Shown piece by piece: positions 14,150 to 31,689 of a stretch of 64,000 nt of DNA. The position numbers were made by a program, and so were the translations under genes. The DNA comes from Cacajao melanocephalus. Its lineage: Eukaryota; Chordata; Mammalia; Primates; Pitheciidae. The stretch's first letter is position 1. The number at the start of each line of letters is the position of its first letter. The notes below the pieces were generated by a model, which was not told the origin of the DNA, did not search any database, and was given only the letters and a program-made list of their open reading frames with translations. The stretch is taken from NCBI GenBank assembly GCA_963573385.1, contig CAUYLG010061956.1, positions 20,001 to 84,000 on the forward strand, in the 5' to 3' direction.

Positions 14150-14509
14150 ATGCTGATTAATGTCTCCCAGCTGGTGAATGGATGAATGATGGTAAAGCAT
14201 GCAATAGAATGCTATTCAGTAATAAAAGACATAAATCTTAAAGGTAAAAGAATACAGACTCAAAGCCTACATAATGTTTAATTCCATACATGCCTTGCTG
14301 GAAAAGGCAAAACATAGAGACAGAAAATATATCAGTGGTTACAAAAGCTAGGGCAAAGAGATAAGTTGGCAACAAAGGAATTAAAGGGAATCAGGCATGA
14401 ATGACGAGGAAAGTAATAGAATTGTTTCATATTTTGATCATAGTTGTAGTTACCTGAATGTATGCATTTATCAAAAATTCACAAAACTGTACACTAGAAA
14501 GGGTGAATC
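14150..14509 (+). mobile_element. Ancient L1M ORF2 end and 3'UTR, continued
   Basis: Old L1 sense sequence resumes after the young L1: 'ccagctggtgaatggatgaatg', 'tagaatgctattcagtaataaaag', 'atagagacagaaaatatatcagtggttac' and the 3'UTR-like 'aaactgtacactagaaagggtgaat'. The last matches the usual L1M end before its tail. Confidence 0.8.
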
Positions 14510-14742
14510 TGGCTCATGCCTGTAATCCCAGCACTTTGGGAGGCTAAGGCAGGTGGATCAGGAGGTCAGGAGTTTGAGGCTAGCCTGACCAACATGGTGA
14601 AACCCCGTCTCTACTAAAAATACAAAAAATTAGCCGGGCATTGTGGTACATGCCTGTAATCCCAACTACTCGGGAGGCTGAGGCAGGGCAATCACTTGAA
14701 CCTGAGAGTCAGACATTGTGGTGAGCCAAGATGGCACCACTG
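14510..14742 (+). mobile_element. Alu fragment, truncated at both ends
   Basis: The Alu starts at 'ctggctcatgcctgtaatcc', lacking about the first dozen bases. It ends abruptly at 'gatggcaccactg' in the right arm, with no tail. Loss of the 3' end of a SINE is not how target-primed insertion truncates, so a later deletion joining it to the following MLT1 remnant is likely. Confidence 0.88.
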
Positions 14743-14878
14743 AAAGAATTGACCCTGCTGACACCTTGGTTTTAGACTTCCAGCCTCCAGAACAGTGAGA
14801 GAATAAATCTCTGTTGTTTAAGCTACCCAGTTTGTGGTACTTTGTTATGACAGTCCTAGCAAAGTATATGACTTTGGT
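14743..14878 (+). mobile_element. MLT1-class LTR, 3' end only
   Basis: The sense 3' end of a MaLR LTR: 'gacttccagcctccagaacagtgagagaataaa', 'gtttaagctacccagtttgtggtactttgttatgac' and 'cctagcaaa'. It carries the LTR's own AATAAA signal. The 5' portion is missing at the Alu junction. Confidence 0.85.
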
Positions 14879-15639
14879 ATATTACCACTAATGATTCAAA
14901 TATATTTTATTTATACTATTCTTTTTTTTTCTCTTCTCTCCCCATCACTTAAAATTATGTAGGTTACTGGATATCAATATTGCATATCTTCTAATGTTTA
15001 CATTAAATAATATCAAACCTTTATTTGTTATTTCATAGCCTCTAGAGAGAATCACTTCACTTCTTTCAAAGAATGAGCATTTTAAGGTCCACACCCTTTC
15101 TACCCATTTCTTCTTAACATCTCTCTCCAAATCACTCTCAACTATACTATTACTTTGAATTTTCAGATATACATTGTCATAACCATAATATTTTGTTCTT
15201 TTGTTACTTTAAATTTTATTTTTATATTTTGAGGTCAAATGTCACATGTTTTATTAATTATATAGGGTATAACTGAGCGCTTCTACAATAGTCAAACTAA
15301 TAAAAAATGCACTAGTAATTCTGGATGACTTCATAGAAACTTACAGATGAAATATGGCATGTAGATACTGATGGAGTTAGAAATCTATAAAATAGAGCTA
15401 TAATGCAGATTTCTTGATGGCACTAAATAAGATTGACCCTAGAAAAATCATTAAATAGGAAATAAAAAATCATTATATAGGCATACTTTGTCTTCAAAAA
15501 GCCCCACTTTCTCCAAATCCTGTTTCATAGTTTCCCAAAAATACTACAATTTATTTTCCAAGTTAAGAGCAAATCAACAAATCAATTCATGCTACTATGT
15601 AAATGATTCTTAATGGTCCTTCCAAGACAACATTTATAA
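14879..15639. other. Unassigned AT-rich DNA
   Basis: No gene or repeat was identified. It contains a T run followed by CT-rich sequence at 14926-14943. Confidence 0.4.
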
Positions 15640-16043
15640 TTTTTTTAAACTTTTTTTTTAAGTTCAGGGGTACATGTGTAGGTTTGTTACATAGGTAAAC
15701 TTGTGTCATGAGGGTTTGTGCACAGATTATTTCATCACTCAGGTATTAAGCCTCGTATCCATTAGTTATTTTTCCTGATCTTCTTCCTCCTCCAACACTC
15801 TACATTCCAATAGGCCCCAGCGTGTGTTGTTCCCCTCAATGTGTCCATGTGGTCTCATCATTTAGCTCCCACAATAGTCATTATTATTATCATTATTATT
15901 ATTAGCTCCCACAATAGCCATTCTGATTGGTGTGAGACGCTATCTTATTGTGATTTGATTGGCATTTTTCTAATGATCAGTGATGCTGAGCTTATTTTTC
16001 ATATGATTGTTGGCCACATGTATATCCTTTTTTTCAAAGTGCC
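15640..16043 (-). mobile_element. Antisense L1, 3' half of a split copy, with internal deletion
   Basis: Reading antisense, the copy starts with the L1 tail and 3'UTR ('ggggtacatgtgtaggtttgttacata', 'gtgtgttgttcccctc') and jumps at about 15862-15910 to the ORF2 C-terminal region ('gccattctgattggtgtgagacg'). About 0.5 kb of intervening L1 is missing; an ATT-rich run flanked by copies of 'agctcccacaatag' sits there instead. It ends at 16043, where the sense L1 is inserted. The other half continues at 21932. Confidence 0.88.
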
Positions 16044-16053
16044 AGGGGAGGTC

Positions 16054-16064
16054 CCAACATGGCC
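16054..16064 (+). promoter_or_regulatory. YY1-like site at the L1 5' end
   Basis: CCAACATGGCC, about ten bases into the element, corresponds to the YY1-type site at the start of primate L1 5'UTRs, which is known to help set transcription start. One substitution departs from the usual AAGATGGC core. Activity in this copy is not shown. Confidence 0.4.
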
Positions 16065-16848
16065 AAATAAGAGGCAGCTCCGGGACATAGCTCCCAGCGA
16101 AAGAGACACAGAAGCTGAGTGGTCTCCACAATTCCAAACGAGGTACCAGTTTTATTTTGTGGGTCTGGTTGGACAGTGGGTACAAACCAAATAGGGCAAG
16201 TTGAGGCAAGGTGGGGCACTGCTTCACCCAGGTGGTGCATGCAACTGACCAGAGGACCAGGGGATCTCCCCGCTCTGGGACTTCAGTTCAGACACAGCAC
16301 TCCACCCAAGCCCTCTACAACCCACAGAACAGGAGATCTTCACCAGGCTGAAAAGCCTCAGCGAGCTACCTGAACAGGGCAGAACAGCAGCTTCAGCCAG
16401 TGCCACTGCTGTCAGCATAGATCTAGGTGGAAGCACTGGCTGATGCTAAGAAAGCCAAAAAGCCAGTGGGATGGAGCTACCCACCCCCCAGAAAGAAGGG
16501 GAACTGAACACAGGGAAACAGGCCATACGGCAGGACGGGTTTCCCCCCACAAAGCCTAGCAGGCTAAAAAACTCTTACTTCAGAGTTTCGCACCCAGAAC
16601 ATCAGTTAGAGAGAGACCAGGAACGAACAAATTCGGCATGGGGGAACGGTAGCTGCCATTGCAGAAGCTGGCCTAATTTTCCTGAGCAAATATAAGATGC
16701 AGGAAAAATACACAGCAGCTCCACTGAAGCCGTGGCAGCCCAGAAGTGCCTCTGCAGGCAGACAAAGGAAAGGCCACCTCCCCAAGCAGCTACCTGAGAT
16801 CAAACCTATATAAATTCAACAAGATAGGAAGAAACCAGCACAAGAAGG

Positions 16849-17895
16849 ATGAAAACATCAAAAACCAGAATGCCTCTCCCACGACGAGATCACAACTCCT
16901 CACCAGCAAGGGAACAAAGCAGGATGGAGAACGAATTTGATGAACTGACAGAAGCAGGCTTCAGAAGGTGGGTTATAACAAACTTATCTGAGTTAAAGGA
17001 ACATGTTCTAACCCAATGCAAAAAAACTGAAAACCTTGAAAAAAGGTTAGACAAAATACTAACTAGAATAACCAGCTTAGAAGAACATAAACGACTTGAT
17101 GGAGCTGAAAAACACAGCACAAGAACTTCATGAAGCAGACACAAGTTTCAACAGCTGAATAGATCAAGCAGAAGAAAGGATATCAGAGATTGAAGATCAA
17201 CTCAATGAAATAAAACGAGAAGGCAAACAAAGAGAAAAAAGAGGGAAAAGAAATGAAGAAAGCCTCCAAGAAATATGGGATTTTGTGAAAAGACCTAATC
17301 TACACTTGATTGGTGTATCGGAAGAAGACAGGGAGAATGAATCCAAGCTGGAAAACACTCTTCAGGATATTATCCAGGAGAACTTCCCCAGCCTAGCAAG
17401 GCCAACATTTAAATACAGGAAATACAGAGAACACCACAATGATACCCCTTTAGAAGAGCAACCCCAAGGCACATAATCATCAGATTCACCAGGGTTAAAA
17501 CGAAGGAAAAAATGCTAAGGGCAGCCAGAGAGAGAGGTCGGGTAACCCACAAAGGGAAGCCCATCAGACTCACAGCGGATCTCTCAGCAGAAACCCTACA
17601 AGCCAGAAGAGAGTGGGGGCCAATATTCAACATCCTTAAAGAAAAGAACTTTCAACCTGGAATTTCATATCCAGCCAAACCAAGCTTCATAAGTGAAGGA
17701 GAAATAAAATCCTTTAAGGACAAGCAATTGCTGAGAGATTTCATCAATACCAGACCTGCCCTACAAGAGCTCCTGAAGGAAGCACTAAACACAAAGGAAA
17801 AACCAGCTCCAGCCACTGCAAAAAATAACCGAATGGTAAAGACCAACAACACAATGAAGAAATTACGCCAACCAAAGGGCAAAACAACCAGCTAG
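16849..17895 (+). pseudogene. LINE-1 ORF1 (RNA-binding protein), disabled
   Basis: ORF1p is the trimeric nucleic-acid chaperone that coats L1 RNA in cytoplasmic particles. The start is the ATG of the M-K-T-S-K-T-R form found in primate L1. The coiled-coil-forming part follows to about 17085, where a frameshift is seen, and the frame ends at TGA 17131. Later pieces in other frames cover the RRM-like region (near 17285-17476) and the C-terminal domain (17512-17895). Total length is 1047 nt against about 1017 for a modern ORF1, so small indels nearly cancel. No full product is possible. Confidence 0.9.
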
Positions 17896-17902
17896 CATCA
17901 AA

Positions 17903-21691
<3,789 letters not shown>

Positions 21692-21745
21692 ACAATGAGA
21701 ATATGTGGACACAGGGAGGGGAGCATCACACACTGCGGTCAGCTG

Positions 21746-21790
21746 TGGGGGGCTAGGGGAGGGACCGCGGGGAGTGGGGAGGGTGGGAGG
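21746..21790 (+). repeat. L1 3'UTR G-rich tract, G-quadruplex-prone
   Basis: At least four runs of three or more Gs lie within 45 bases. This is the polypurine/G-rich tract known from primate L1 3'UTRs, where quadruplex formation has been shown for related sequences. It also contains one CpG pair (accgcggg). Confidence 0.75.
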
Positions 21791-21931
21791 GATAACGTGG
21801 GGAGAAATATCAGATATAGGTGATGGGGGGATGAAGGTGGTAAACCACCTTGCCAAGTATGTACCTATGGAACAATCCTGCATGATCTGCACATGTACCC
21901 CAGAACCTAAAGTACAATAAAAATAAATAAA

Positions 21932-23168
21932 AGTGTCTGTTCATGTCTTTTTTCCACTTTTGATGGTATTGTTTGTTTTTCTTATAAATTTAAGATTCTT
22001 ATAGATGCTGGATATTAGACCCTTGTCAGACACAGACTTTGCAAAATTTTTCTCCCATTCTATAGGTTGTCTGTTCACTGTTGATAGTTTCTTTTGCTGT
22101 GCAGAAGTCTTTATTTTCATTAGATCCCATTTGTCAGTTTTTGCTTTTGTTGCAATTGCTTTTGGTGTCTTCATCATTAAATTTTTGCCCAGGCCTATGT
22201 CTTGAATGATCTTGCCTAAGTGTTCTTCCAGCGTTTTCATAGTTTTGGGTTTTACGTTTACGTCTTTAATCCAGCTTGAGTTCATTTTTTTATATAGTGT
22301 AAAGAAGAGGTCCAGTTTCAATCTTCTGCATATGGCTAGACAGTTATCCCAGCAACATTTGTTAAACAGGGAATCCTTTCCCCATTGCTTGTTTTTGTCA
22401 GGTTTGTCAAAGATCAGATAGTTGTAGGTGGGCAGTGGTCTTTCTGGGCTCTCTATTCTGTTCCATTGGTCTACGTGTCTGTTTTTGTCCCAGTATCATG
22501 CTGTTTTGGCTGCTGCAGCCCCGTGGTGTGGTTTGAAGTTGGGTAGCATGATGCCTCCTGTTTTGTTCTTTTTTGCTTTGTATTGCCTTGGCTCTTTGGG
22601 ATCCTTTTTTGTTCCATATGAATTTTAAAATAGTTTTTGCTAGTTCTGTGAAGAATATCAATGGTAGTTTAATAGTCATAGCATTGAATCCATAAATTGC
22701 TTTGGGCAATATGGCCACTTTAATGAAATTGACTCTCCCTACTCATGAGCATGGAATGTTTTACCATTTGTTTGTGTCATCTCTGATTTCTATCAGCAGT
22801 GTTTTGTAGTTCTCCTTGTAGAGATCTTTCACCTCCCTGGTTAACTGTATTCCTCGGTATTTTATTCTTTTTGAGGCAATTGTGAATGGGAGTTTGTTCC
22901 TGATTTGCCTCTCAGCTTGACTGTTGTTGCTGTACAGGTATGCTAGTGACTTTTGTACATCAGTTTTGTATCCTGAGACTGCTGAAGTTATGTAACAGCT
23001 TAAGGAGCTTTTGGGCAGAGATGATGAGGTTTTCTAGATATAAGATATGTTGTCAGCAAACAGGGATAGTTTGACTTCCTCTCTTCCTATTTGGATGCCC
23101 TTTATTTCTTTCTCTTGCCTAATTCCTCTGGCCAGAACTTCTAATATAATGTTGAATAGGAAAATGTT
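21932..23168 (-). mobile_element. Antisense L1, 5' half of the split copy
   Basis: It continues the antisense L1 interrupted at 16043: 'aagtgtctgttcatgtc' is the next stretch of ORF2. It runs through the connector and thumb regions into the reverse transcriptase and stops near 'gccagaacttctaatataatgttgaata' (RT palm, ORF2 [10 protein letters not shown] region). It is therefore 5'-truncated within RT. Confidence 0.9.
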
Positions 23169-23636
23169 AATTATATATTCAGGGGATACATGTACAGGTT
23201 TATTACAAGGCTATATTTCATGATGCTGAGGTTTTGGCTTCTACTGTTCCCATCACCCAGGAAGTGAGCATAGTACCCAGCAGGATGTGTTTCAGCCCTT
23301 GCACTCCTCCCTTCCTCGGTCCTTTTGGAATCCCTGCTGTCTGTTGTTCCTGCCTTTATGTCTGTGTGTACCCAAGGTTTAGCTCACTTATAAGTGAAAA
23401 TATGCAATATTTGATTTTCTGTTTCTGCATCAATTTACTTAGGTTAATGGCCTCCAGCTGCATCCATATTGCTGCAAAGGATATGATTTCATTCTTTTTA
23501 TGGCTGTATAGTATTTCATGGTGTAAATATACCACAGTTTCTTTATCCAGTCCACCACTGATAGGCACTTAGCTTGATTCTATGCCTTTACTATTGTGAA
23601 TAGTGCTCTGATAAACATATGAGTGCAGGTGTCACA
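23169..23636 (-). mobile_element. Second antisense L1 fragment, 3' end
   Basis: A new L1 3' end starts here in antisense ('ttcaggggatacatgtacaggtttattaca'), followed by the 3'UTR, the ORF2 C-terminus and 'tagtatttcatggtgtaaatataccacagtttctttatccagtc'. It stops near 23636 and is more diverged than its neighbour. Confidence 0.85.
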
Positions 23637-23996
23637 TTTTTGCGCTTTGTCTACAATTTATTCTAAAAACGAAAACCTGATAACAGCCTTCTCACTATGA
23701 CTATAATAATACTGCTTACTGTAAGATCATGCAGTTGCCGAGTTCAGTGTCACAGCTCCTGTGCTATTTAAAAGAGAATAAACCCAGCGTCAGAGTTAAA
23801 TGGCCCCTTTCATCTATAATTTGTTTGCCTCCTCTCCCTGTCAATCTTCTTTCTTCACCCTTTCTGTGAAAATTCAGTTCATCAAATGTTTCATTCCCTG
23901 GGTTAAACCTCTGCATCATTTAACAACAATTCCCATGCTTTCCAAATCTTGACATTTTTTCCTACATTCTGGGACATTTTCTTAACTTCGTCTTCC
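23637..23996. mobile_element. Repeat-like sequence, family not identified (left part)
   Basis: Pyrimidine-rich DNA whose right end ('cattctgggacattttcttaacttcgtcttccaac') feels like a recurring interspersed family. The sequence continues after the Alu at 24337. I cannot name the family. Confidence 0.35.
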
Positions 23997-24008
23997 AACT
24001 TCTTTATT

Positions 24009-24323
24009 ATTATTTTTAAGAGAGAGAATATTTCTCTGCCACCCGGGCTGGAATGTAGTGGTGCAATCTTAGCTCACTTAGCTCACTGCAACCTCCACCA
24101 CCTGGGCCTCCACCGTCTAGGCTCAAGCAATTCTCATGCTTCAGCCTCCTGAATAGCTTGAGTTACAGTAGTGCACCATGCCCTGTTAATTTTTGTATTT
24201 TTAGTAGATACAGGGTTTCACCATGTTGGCCAGTATCGTTTCGAACTCCTGGCCTCAAGTGATCTGCCTGCCTCGGCATCCCAAAGTGCTGAATTACAGC
24301 GGTGAGCCAACCAGGCCCACCCA
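24009..24323 (-). mobile_element. Alu SINE, antisense, AluJ-like
   Basis: A full antisense Alu with an interrupted T-rich tail at the left and the left-arm start at the right. It is flanked by a perfect 13-bp duplication, CAACTTCTTTATT, at 23996-24008 and 24324-24336. An internal short duplication ('cttagctca' twice near 24069-24086) and a second 'cctccacc' repeat lengthen it slightly. Confidence 0.93.
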
Positions 24324-24336
24324 CAACTTCTTTATT

Positions 24337-24620
24337 GATTCTTTTTTCATATGTATTTGTGATTATACTTTTAATTTCCAAGAGTTCTTTTTTGTTATCT
24401 GATGCTTCCTTTATTGGCACTGTATTGTTGTTTTATGGATGTAAGACTTTCATTTATCTGAGAGTTTTTGCTTTGCTTTATTCTGTTTTAACTTCTCCAA
24501 TCTCTCAATTATCTCCTTCTCTCAGGATAAGGTTCTCAGTTTGCTTATCATTGTCCTTCTAGTTCATGTTGCTGTTTTCCTTCATATCATTGATGGTCCT
24601 TGCTTATAGGCTTGGTTGAC
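24337..24620. mobile_element. Repeat-like sequence, family not identified (right part)
   Basis: It continues the element split by the Alu: 'acttttaatttccaagagttctttttt' and 'gttgttttatggatgtaagac' read as a recurrent family. The remainder to 24620 is less certain. Confidence 0.35.
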
Positions 24621-25292
24621 GATTCATAGTTAAGTATGAGAGAATTGAAAGACATGAGTAGTCTACTTTTTAGGGTGGAGAGGCATCATTTTATAATACG
24701 AAGATAAAGAGGACATTAAACTGTCCTCTCCCATTTGAGAATGAAGAGCCAGTATCCATTATACTTGCCTAAACATTTTCAGACATTTGCTTCAAAAAGT
24801 TTAAACAAGAATATTCTGAGTTTCTCCTATAGGGAAATTCCTGTCTGCCACATGATATGATAATAATATATGTTTTTCAATTACTTTTCTTGTTTGCATA
24901 CCCTCAAAAAGAACTTTGAAATTTTAGATGACTTCTGATTGACATACAAAATTTTCTATCATAAGTTTGCTAAAAATGTGATTTCTAGCATGCTATAATA
25001 TTAAAATGTTAAAATAATCCTGTTACATAACTCTTATCACTCATTTAAATGTATCCAGTGGAATAGAAACACAATAGTATTTTATACCTTCTATTATTCA
25101 TTTTCAAAATACATGAACTAGCTATTTTTATTGTTGTCAGTTTCATAATACTCCTTTTTTGACTTAGGTTTCCATTTCACTTCCCTTACAGAATTTTATT
25201 ACTTTATTTTAAGGTGTTATATATTTGTGCTTGAATAAATGCGTATTTTATTGAACATCCTTTATTACATCTGCAACAAAAATATTTACATA
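24621..25292. other. Unassigned AT-rich DNA
   Basis: No gene or repeat was recognised. Confidence 0.4.
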
Positions 25293-27572
<2,280 letters not shown>

Positions 27573-27720
27573 ATCATTTAATACATATTTATTGAGCACC
27601 TACTATATATATGAAAGACACAGTTTTAAGTGCAGTGGGTGACAATGGTCCCTGTCCCTAAGGAAATTACAGCCTGGTGGGGTGGAATGATATAAATAAC
27701 TGCAGTATGAAATAGATACT
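27573..27720 (-). mobile_element. L2 LINE fragment, antisense
   Basis: 'aatacatatttattgagcacctactatatata', 'agtgcagtgggtgacaatggtccctgtcccta' and 'aaattacagcctggtgg' match the antisense of the L2 3' region. It is diverged, as usual for L2. Confidence 0.7.
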
Positions 27721-27846
27721 GCAGCAATGAGATAAAAGTGACACAACTAGTCGCAAAGAGCCTAAAAGTTCTCAAAAAATAAGAGTGAGGTAGAAAAAAA
27801 AATCATACTCCCTGGAAGTGTGTATGTTAATACCGTGGTAATTGCT

Positions 27847-28044
27847 TAGAGACTAGGGCTTTCCTTATAGTATTTCATTGAATCCTCACCTCAACACATG
27901 AGGAAGCTATATTACCCCTGTTTTAGAGATGAGGAAATTGAAGCACCAAGAGGTTAGCTAACATGCCCAAGGCCACATGGTAAGCCATGTATCCGGGTTT
28001 CCAAGGCAGGTAAGTTTGATACCTAGACTGCGCACTTAGCTTAG
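27847..28044 (-). mobile_element. MIR SINE, antisense
   Basis: A classic antisense MIR: 'atcctcacctcaacacatgaggaagc', 'ctgttttagagatgaggaaattgaagcaccaagaggttagctaa' and 'atgcccaaggccacatggtaag'. Confidence 0.85.
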
Positions 28045-28454
28045 TTGTTCTATCTTAGGCCATCCTGGCATCAACCTAAAGAAATACCTGAGACTGAGTA
28101 CCTCATAAAGAAAGGAGGTTTAATTGGCTCACAACTCTGCAGACTGTACGAGCAGAGCACCAGCATCTGCTCAGCTTCTGGGGAGGCCTCAGGGAGTGTT
28201 TACTCGTGGCAGAAGGCAAAGCAGGAGTGACACATCACATGGTGACAGGAGGTGACAGAGAGAGAGGGGTGGGGGAGGTGCTACACACTTTAAAACAACC
28301 AGATCTCATGGGAAATCACTATCACTAGGACAGCACCAAGCCCTGTGAGAAATCTACCCCCCAAGCCCAAACACCTCCCTCCAGGACCAACCTCCAAACT
28401 AGGAGTTACATTACAACATGAGATTTGGGCGGGATAAATATCCAAACCCTGTCA
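28045..28454 (-). mobile_element. MST-like MaLR LTR, antisense
   Basis: An antisense MaLR LTR of the MST type: 'aagaaatacctgagactgagtacc', 'aggtttaattggctcacaactctgcag', 'catctgctcagcttctggggaggcctcagggag', 'ccagatctcatgggaaatcac' and 'gagatttgggcgggataaatatccaaaccctgtca'. About 410 bp, a solo LTR length. I see no clear 5-bp duplication. Confidence 0.85.
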
Positions 28455-28868
28455 CTCTCCTATTACTTCTGAGAAGGCAAATGAAAATTTTACTGTGGCT
28501 GAAAAATGTATTTTTATCCTTCTGCATAACTGAGGGAGATTTAAAGCCTCCTAAGTGAATTTTGACTAATACGCACATTTCTATATCCTCCAATAAAAGT
28601 TCTGAACTGGCGCAAAGCATTCATATACATAAACTAAAAGTAGCTGCTGAAAATTCCATGAGATGTAAAGAATAGAAAGAAATGACCCCCATCTTCCTGG
28701 CTCACGTGACTTCATATTCCAGCTGTTAGTTGGGAAACCAGGAAAAGCAATTCAATTCATGGCTGTTTGAATTCTATCTTTTTCTAGTTCTCAGCAGACT
28801 GTGAAATATTCAGTCTGACTAAACTATGTCTTTGGTTACTACGTTTGTCATTCCCAAAATTATAACTT

Positions 28869-28909
<41 letters not shown>

Positions 28910-29264
28910 ATACTCACATACACATTTTCACACATATGGGCTTTTTATAACTTGCTGTTAAACAGCACGTTCATGAAAAAGATAATTCACTTTTTCTACC
29001 ATCTGAATATTATCTAACGGGAGTTATCATTCCAGATGACAACTGGAATCAGCTTACTTTTTGTTTTGTGCTGTATATTCTTATTTCAATGGGTAAAACC
29101 AAGATCTTAGAATTGCCTAAAAATTTTAAATACCCCCTTTTGAATCCATGAAGATTACCTGACTAACGTAACCTTCTCAAACAGAGCCTATTGTTCTGGA
29201 TCCATTTTCTATTGTTTTACGTCTCCTGGGTCACTGAGATCCTGACAACGTGTATTCTAAACCA
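28455..29264. other. Unassigned DNA with a CA run
   Basis: It contains the (CA)n run at 28874-28907. Otherwise no gene or repeat was recognised. Confidence 0.4.
28874..28907. repeat. (AC)17 microsatellite
   Basis: 34 bp of uninterrupted AC, with broken CA-rich flanks on both sides. Likely length-polymorphic. Confidence 0.95.
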
Positions 29265-29415
29265 CTGTTTCTCAAGGCTTAGTGTGCATCCAAGTCATGT
29301 AGAGGGCAGCTGGGCCCACCCCACTGAATCTCTGTCCGTAACAAGATTGCAGGTGATGCTGATGCTGCTGATTCAAGAACAAGCCTGGGAGAATCACTGT
29401 TTTAAACCAACCTGA
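29265..29415 (+). mobile_element. hAT-type MER element, subfamily not assigned
   Basis: 'actgtttctcaaggcttagtgtgcatcc', 'gcccaccccactgaatctctg', 'gcaggtgatgctgatgctgctgattc' and 'gggagaatcactgttt' follow the pattern of small non-autonomous hAT-Charlie elements. The subfamily needs a database comparison. Confidence 0.7.
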
Positions 29416-29424
29416 ATAAGACAG

Positions 29425-29545
29425 AGCAGAGGACCAAGAGTCAAGAAACGTAGACTCTGATCCTAGATCTGCCACTATCTGGCTGTGTGGCCTCAGACAA
29501 GCCATTTAGCCTCTCTCAGACTCCATTCCCTCATTAAATGACATG
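29425..29545 (+). mobile_element. MIR SINE, sense
   Basis: 'agactctgatcctagatctgccactatctggctgtgtggcctcagacaagccatttagcctctctcagactcc' type sequence is the MIR core and tRNA-related part. The 3' end is missing or diverged. Confidence 0.8.
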
Positions 29546-29882
29546 TTTTAACTAAGTAACTAATAAAAATCCCATATCATTTCATAATTTTATAACTCAG
29601 GCAAGATAGAGTATACTCTACCATGCCCACAAAACAATTTGAGGGGTTCATGCTTAACAGTTAACATAGTCACTGTGTTTGAAGATTTCCCTCCACACTG
29701 TCAAGTTCTGCTGTTATACACCATACATATGTTTCTATGCAAAATTGTGCAACAAAAATGGAGTTGCAGAACAACACTCAAAAACTTCATCAGTGTCTCA
29801 TAGGAAAAAAAAGAAATTAGAAACCTAATAGAAACAATATCACACTTTCATACCTGTTAAATGGTTAAGAAATGCATAAAGA

Positions 29883-30172
29883 GGGCAGGCACAGTCATTC
29901 ACACCTATAATCCCAGCACTTTGGGAAGCTGAGGAATCATGAGGTCAGGAGTTTGAGACCAGCCTGGCCAAAACAGTAAAACCCCGTCTCTACTAAAAAT
30001 ACAAAAAATTAGCCAGGCGTGGCGGCAGGTACCTGTGTAATTCCAGCTACTTGGGGGAGCCTGAGGCAAGAAGAATCTCTTGAACCTGGAGGCAGAGGTT
30101 GCAGTGAGCCAAGATCACACCACTGCACTCCAGCCCAAGCAACAGTATGAGACTCCATCTCAAAAAAAAGAA
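29883..30172 (+). mobile_element. Alu SINE, full length, AluS-like
   Basis: A dimeric Alu with a slightly shortened left arm (a gap after 'gaagctgagg'). It is bracketed by a perfect 16-bp duplication, AAGAAATGCATAAAGA, at 29867-29882 and 30173-30188. The insertion point TT/AAGA fits the L1 endonuclease preference. Confidence 0.96.
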
Positions 30173-30188
30173 AAGAAATGCATAAAGA

Positions 30189-31689
30189 CTGTAGTCCATG
30201 TAGCATTTTACCTTGAAAAAGACTGAAGGTTTGCCATGGAAGTGGGCTGGGAAGGCTGACAACTGGTGAGTTTTTGTGAAGTTGTGCAAGGAAGGTAATC
30301 TGAAATCAGACAGAAAGCCATCACAGCAGATGTGAATAGGTGTGACTCATTGTCCTCGCTTCCAGCATTAGCAGAGACACCACAGTTAGGTCATCTCTAG
30401 CAGTCTTTAATTCTGAAGGATATTTCCCTGTCTTTGCAAGGTAGGTCCTTCAAGGCATGTATGTATAATATAATAGATGCTGTATCATTAACATTAAAAT
30501 TCTGATCCAATGTGCAGCCTTCTTTTTCCTTACCTTCTCTGTCACTCCTGGAAATTCTTTGATGGCTTTCTTAACAGCACTTATAACTTTTCCCAACAGC
30601 AGAAGGCTTTAGAAATTGTAGTGATGTTTAAAACTGCTACACCAACCACTGCTGGAACATAAAGGAGCCATAATAAAACTCTTCTGCAGAATTTGGTAAT
30701 TTTCATTTAAGCTCTGAATATAGATTGTGTTTCCCTTTTGCAGGAACTGCTTGGCAATTTGAACCAAAACACTTGTATTTGTCTGGAATATTGAATGAGT
30801 TTTTTCCTTTTAGAATAGAGAAGGTCATAAATGTGAAAGAGTAGAAAAAGATAATCTTTTGGCTAAAGCTCTCTGGCAGATCTTTGAAATGTGTGTATGT
30901 GTTTGGGCATTTGTGTATTTCTACATGGTTTTGTTTGCAGAAGAAATGTGGATAAGCAAATTCAAAATTCATGTTTGACTCAAACGATTTTCTAATTTAT
31001 CATGCACATTGAAACAAATTCTTGTTTTCAAAACAAGTGTTGTAGTGAACTGACTGTATTTTTGATTATAAATATTAAAACTTTGATATTAGAATCATTA
31101 TATGTCATGGGTAGAAAATTAGAAATCTACCATCATCTCTCATATGTGGGAATGAACACATTTAGGAAAGGAAATGACTTCTATGAGATGAGAAACAATC
31201 CAGAAGAGTTATAATTTTAATATAACTAGTCACACCTTAGACACAAATGAAAGACCTGGGCATGGAGTTTCTCATCAAGGAAGGTCCTGACTCAAATATC
31301 CACCATGTCTATTAAAATGCTACCTGAGATAGTTTCTGAGGATGCTCAATGACACAGAGGCATTTCTACAAAAAAACTGCAGTTTCAACAAAATATGTCC
31401 CTTTTCTTCTCTTCAGTTACCTGTCAGAGAACATGGTGTTTATCTCTTTCCAAAATTTCATAAATTGAAACCAGTTTCCCTTTGATTACCCTTGTATAAG
31501 ACCTTTATGGGAATTGTTTTTCCCATACTTATTATGAACATTTTAATAGAATGTGAAAACATAGAAGATTTTTCAGAAAACAGCCATAGGAAGTATTAAA
31601 GATGTGGAAATACTTCCTAAAAGCATAGGAAGCATCTGTAGGGGTGATTCAGGCTCTCAGCAGAAAAGACAAAGGAACATTTTAATAAG
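30189..31689. other. Unassigned single-copy-like DNA
   Basis: No gene or assignable repeat is seen. Frames of up to 89 codons (30703-30972, -) show no family resemblance. Confidence 0.4.

Noticed and set aside
13742..14200. 152-codon antisense frame across the L1 3' end
   Set aside because: It spans the ORF2 end, 3'UTR, tail, duplication and older L1M in reverse, so it cannot be an evolved gene.
28045..28454. Full endogenous retrovirus
   Set aside because: Only a MaLR LTR is present; there is no internal gag or pol-like sequence or second LTR near it.
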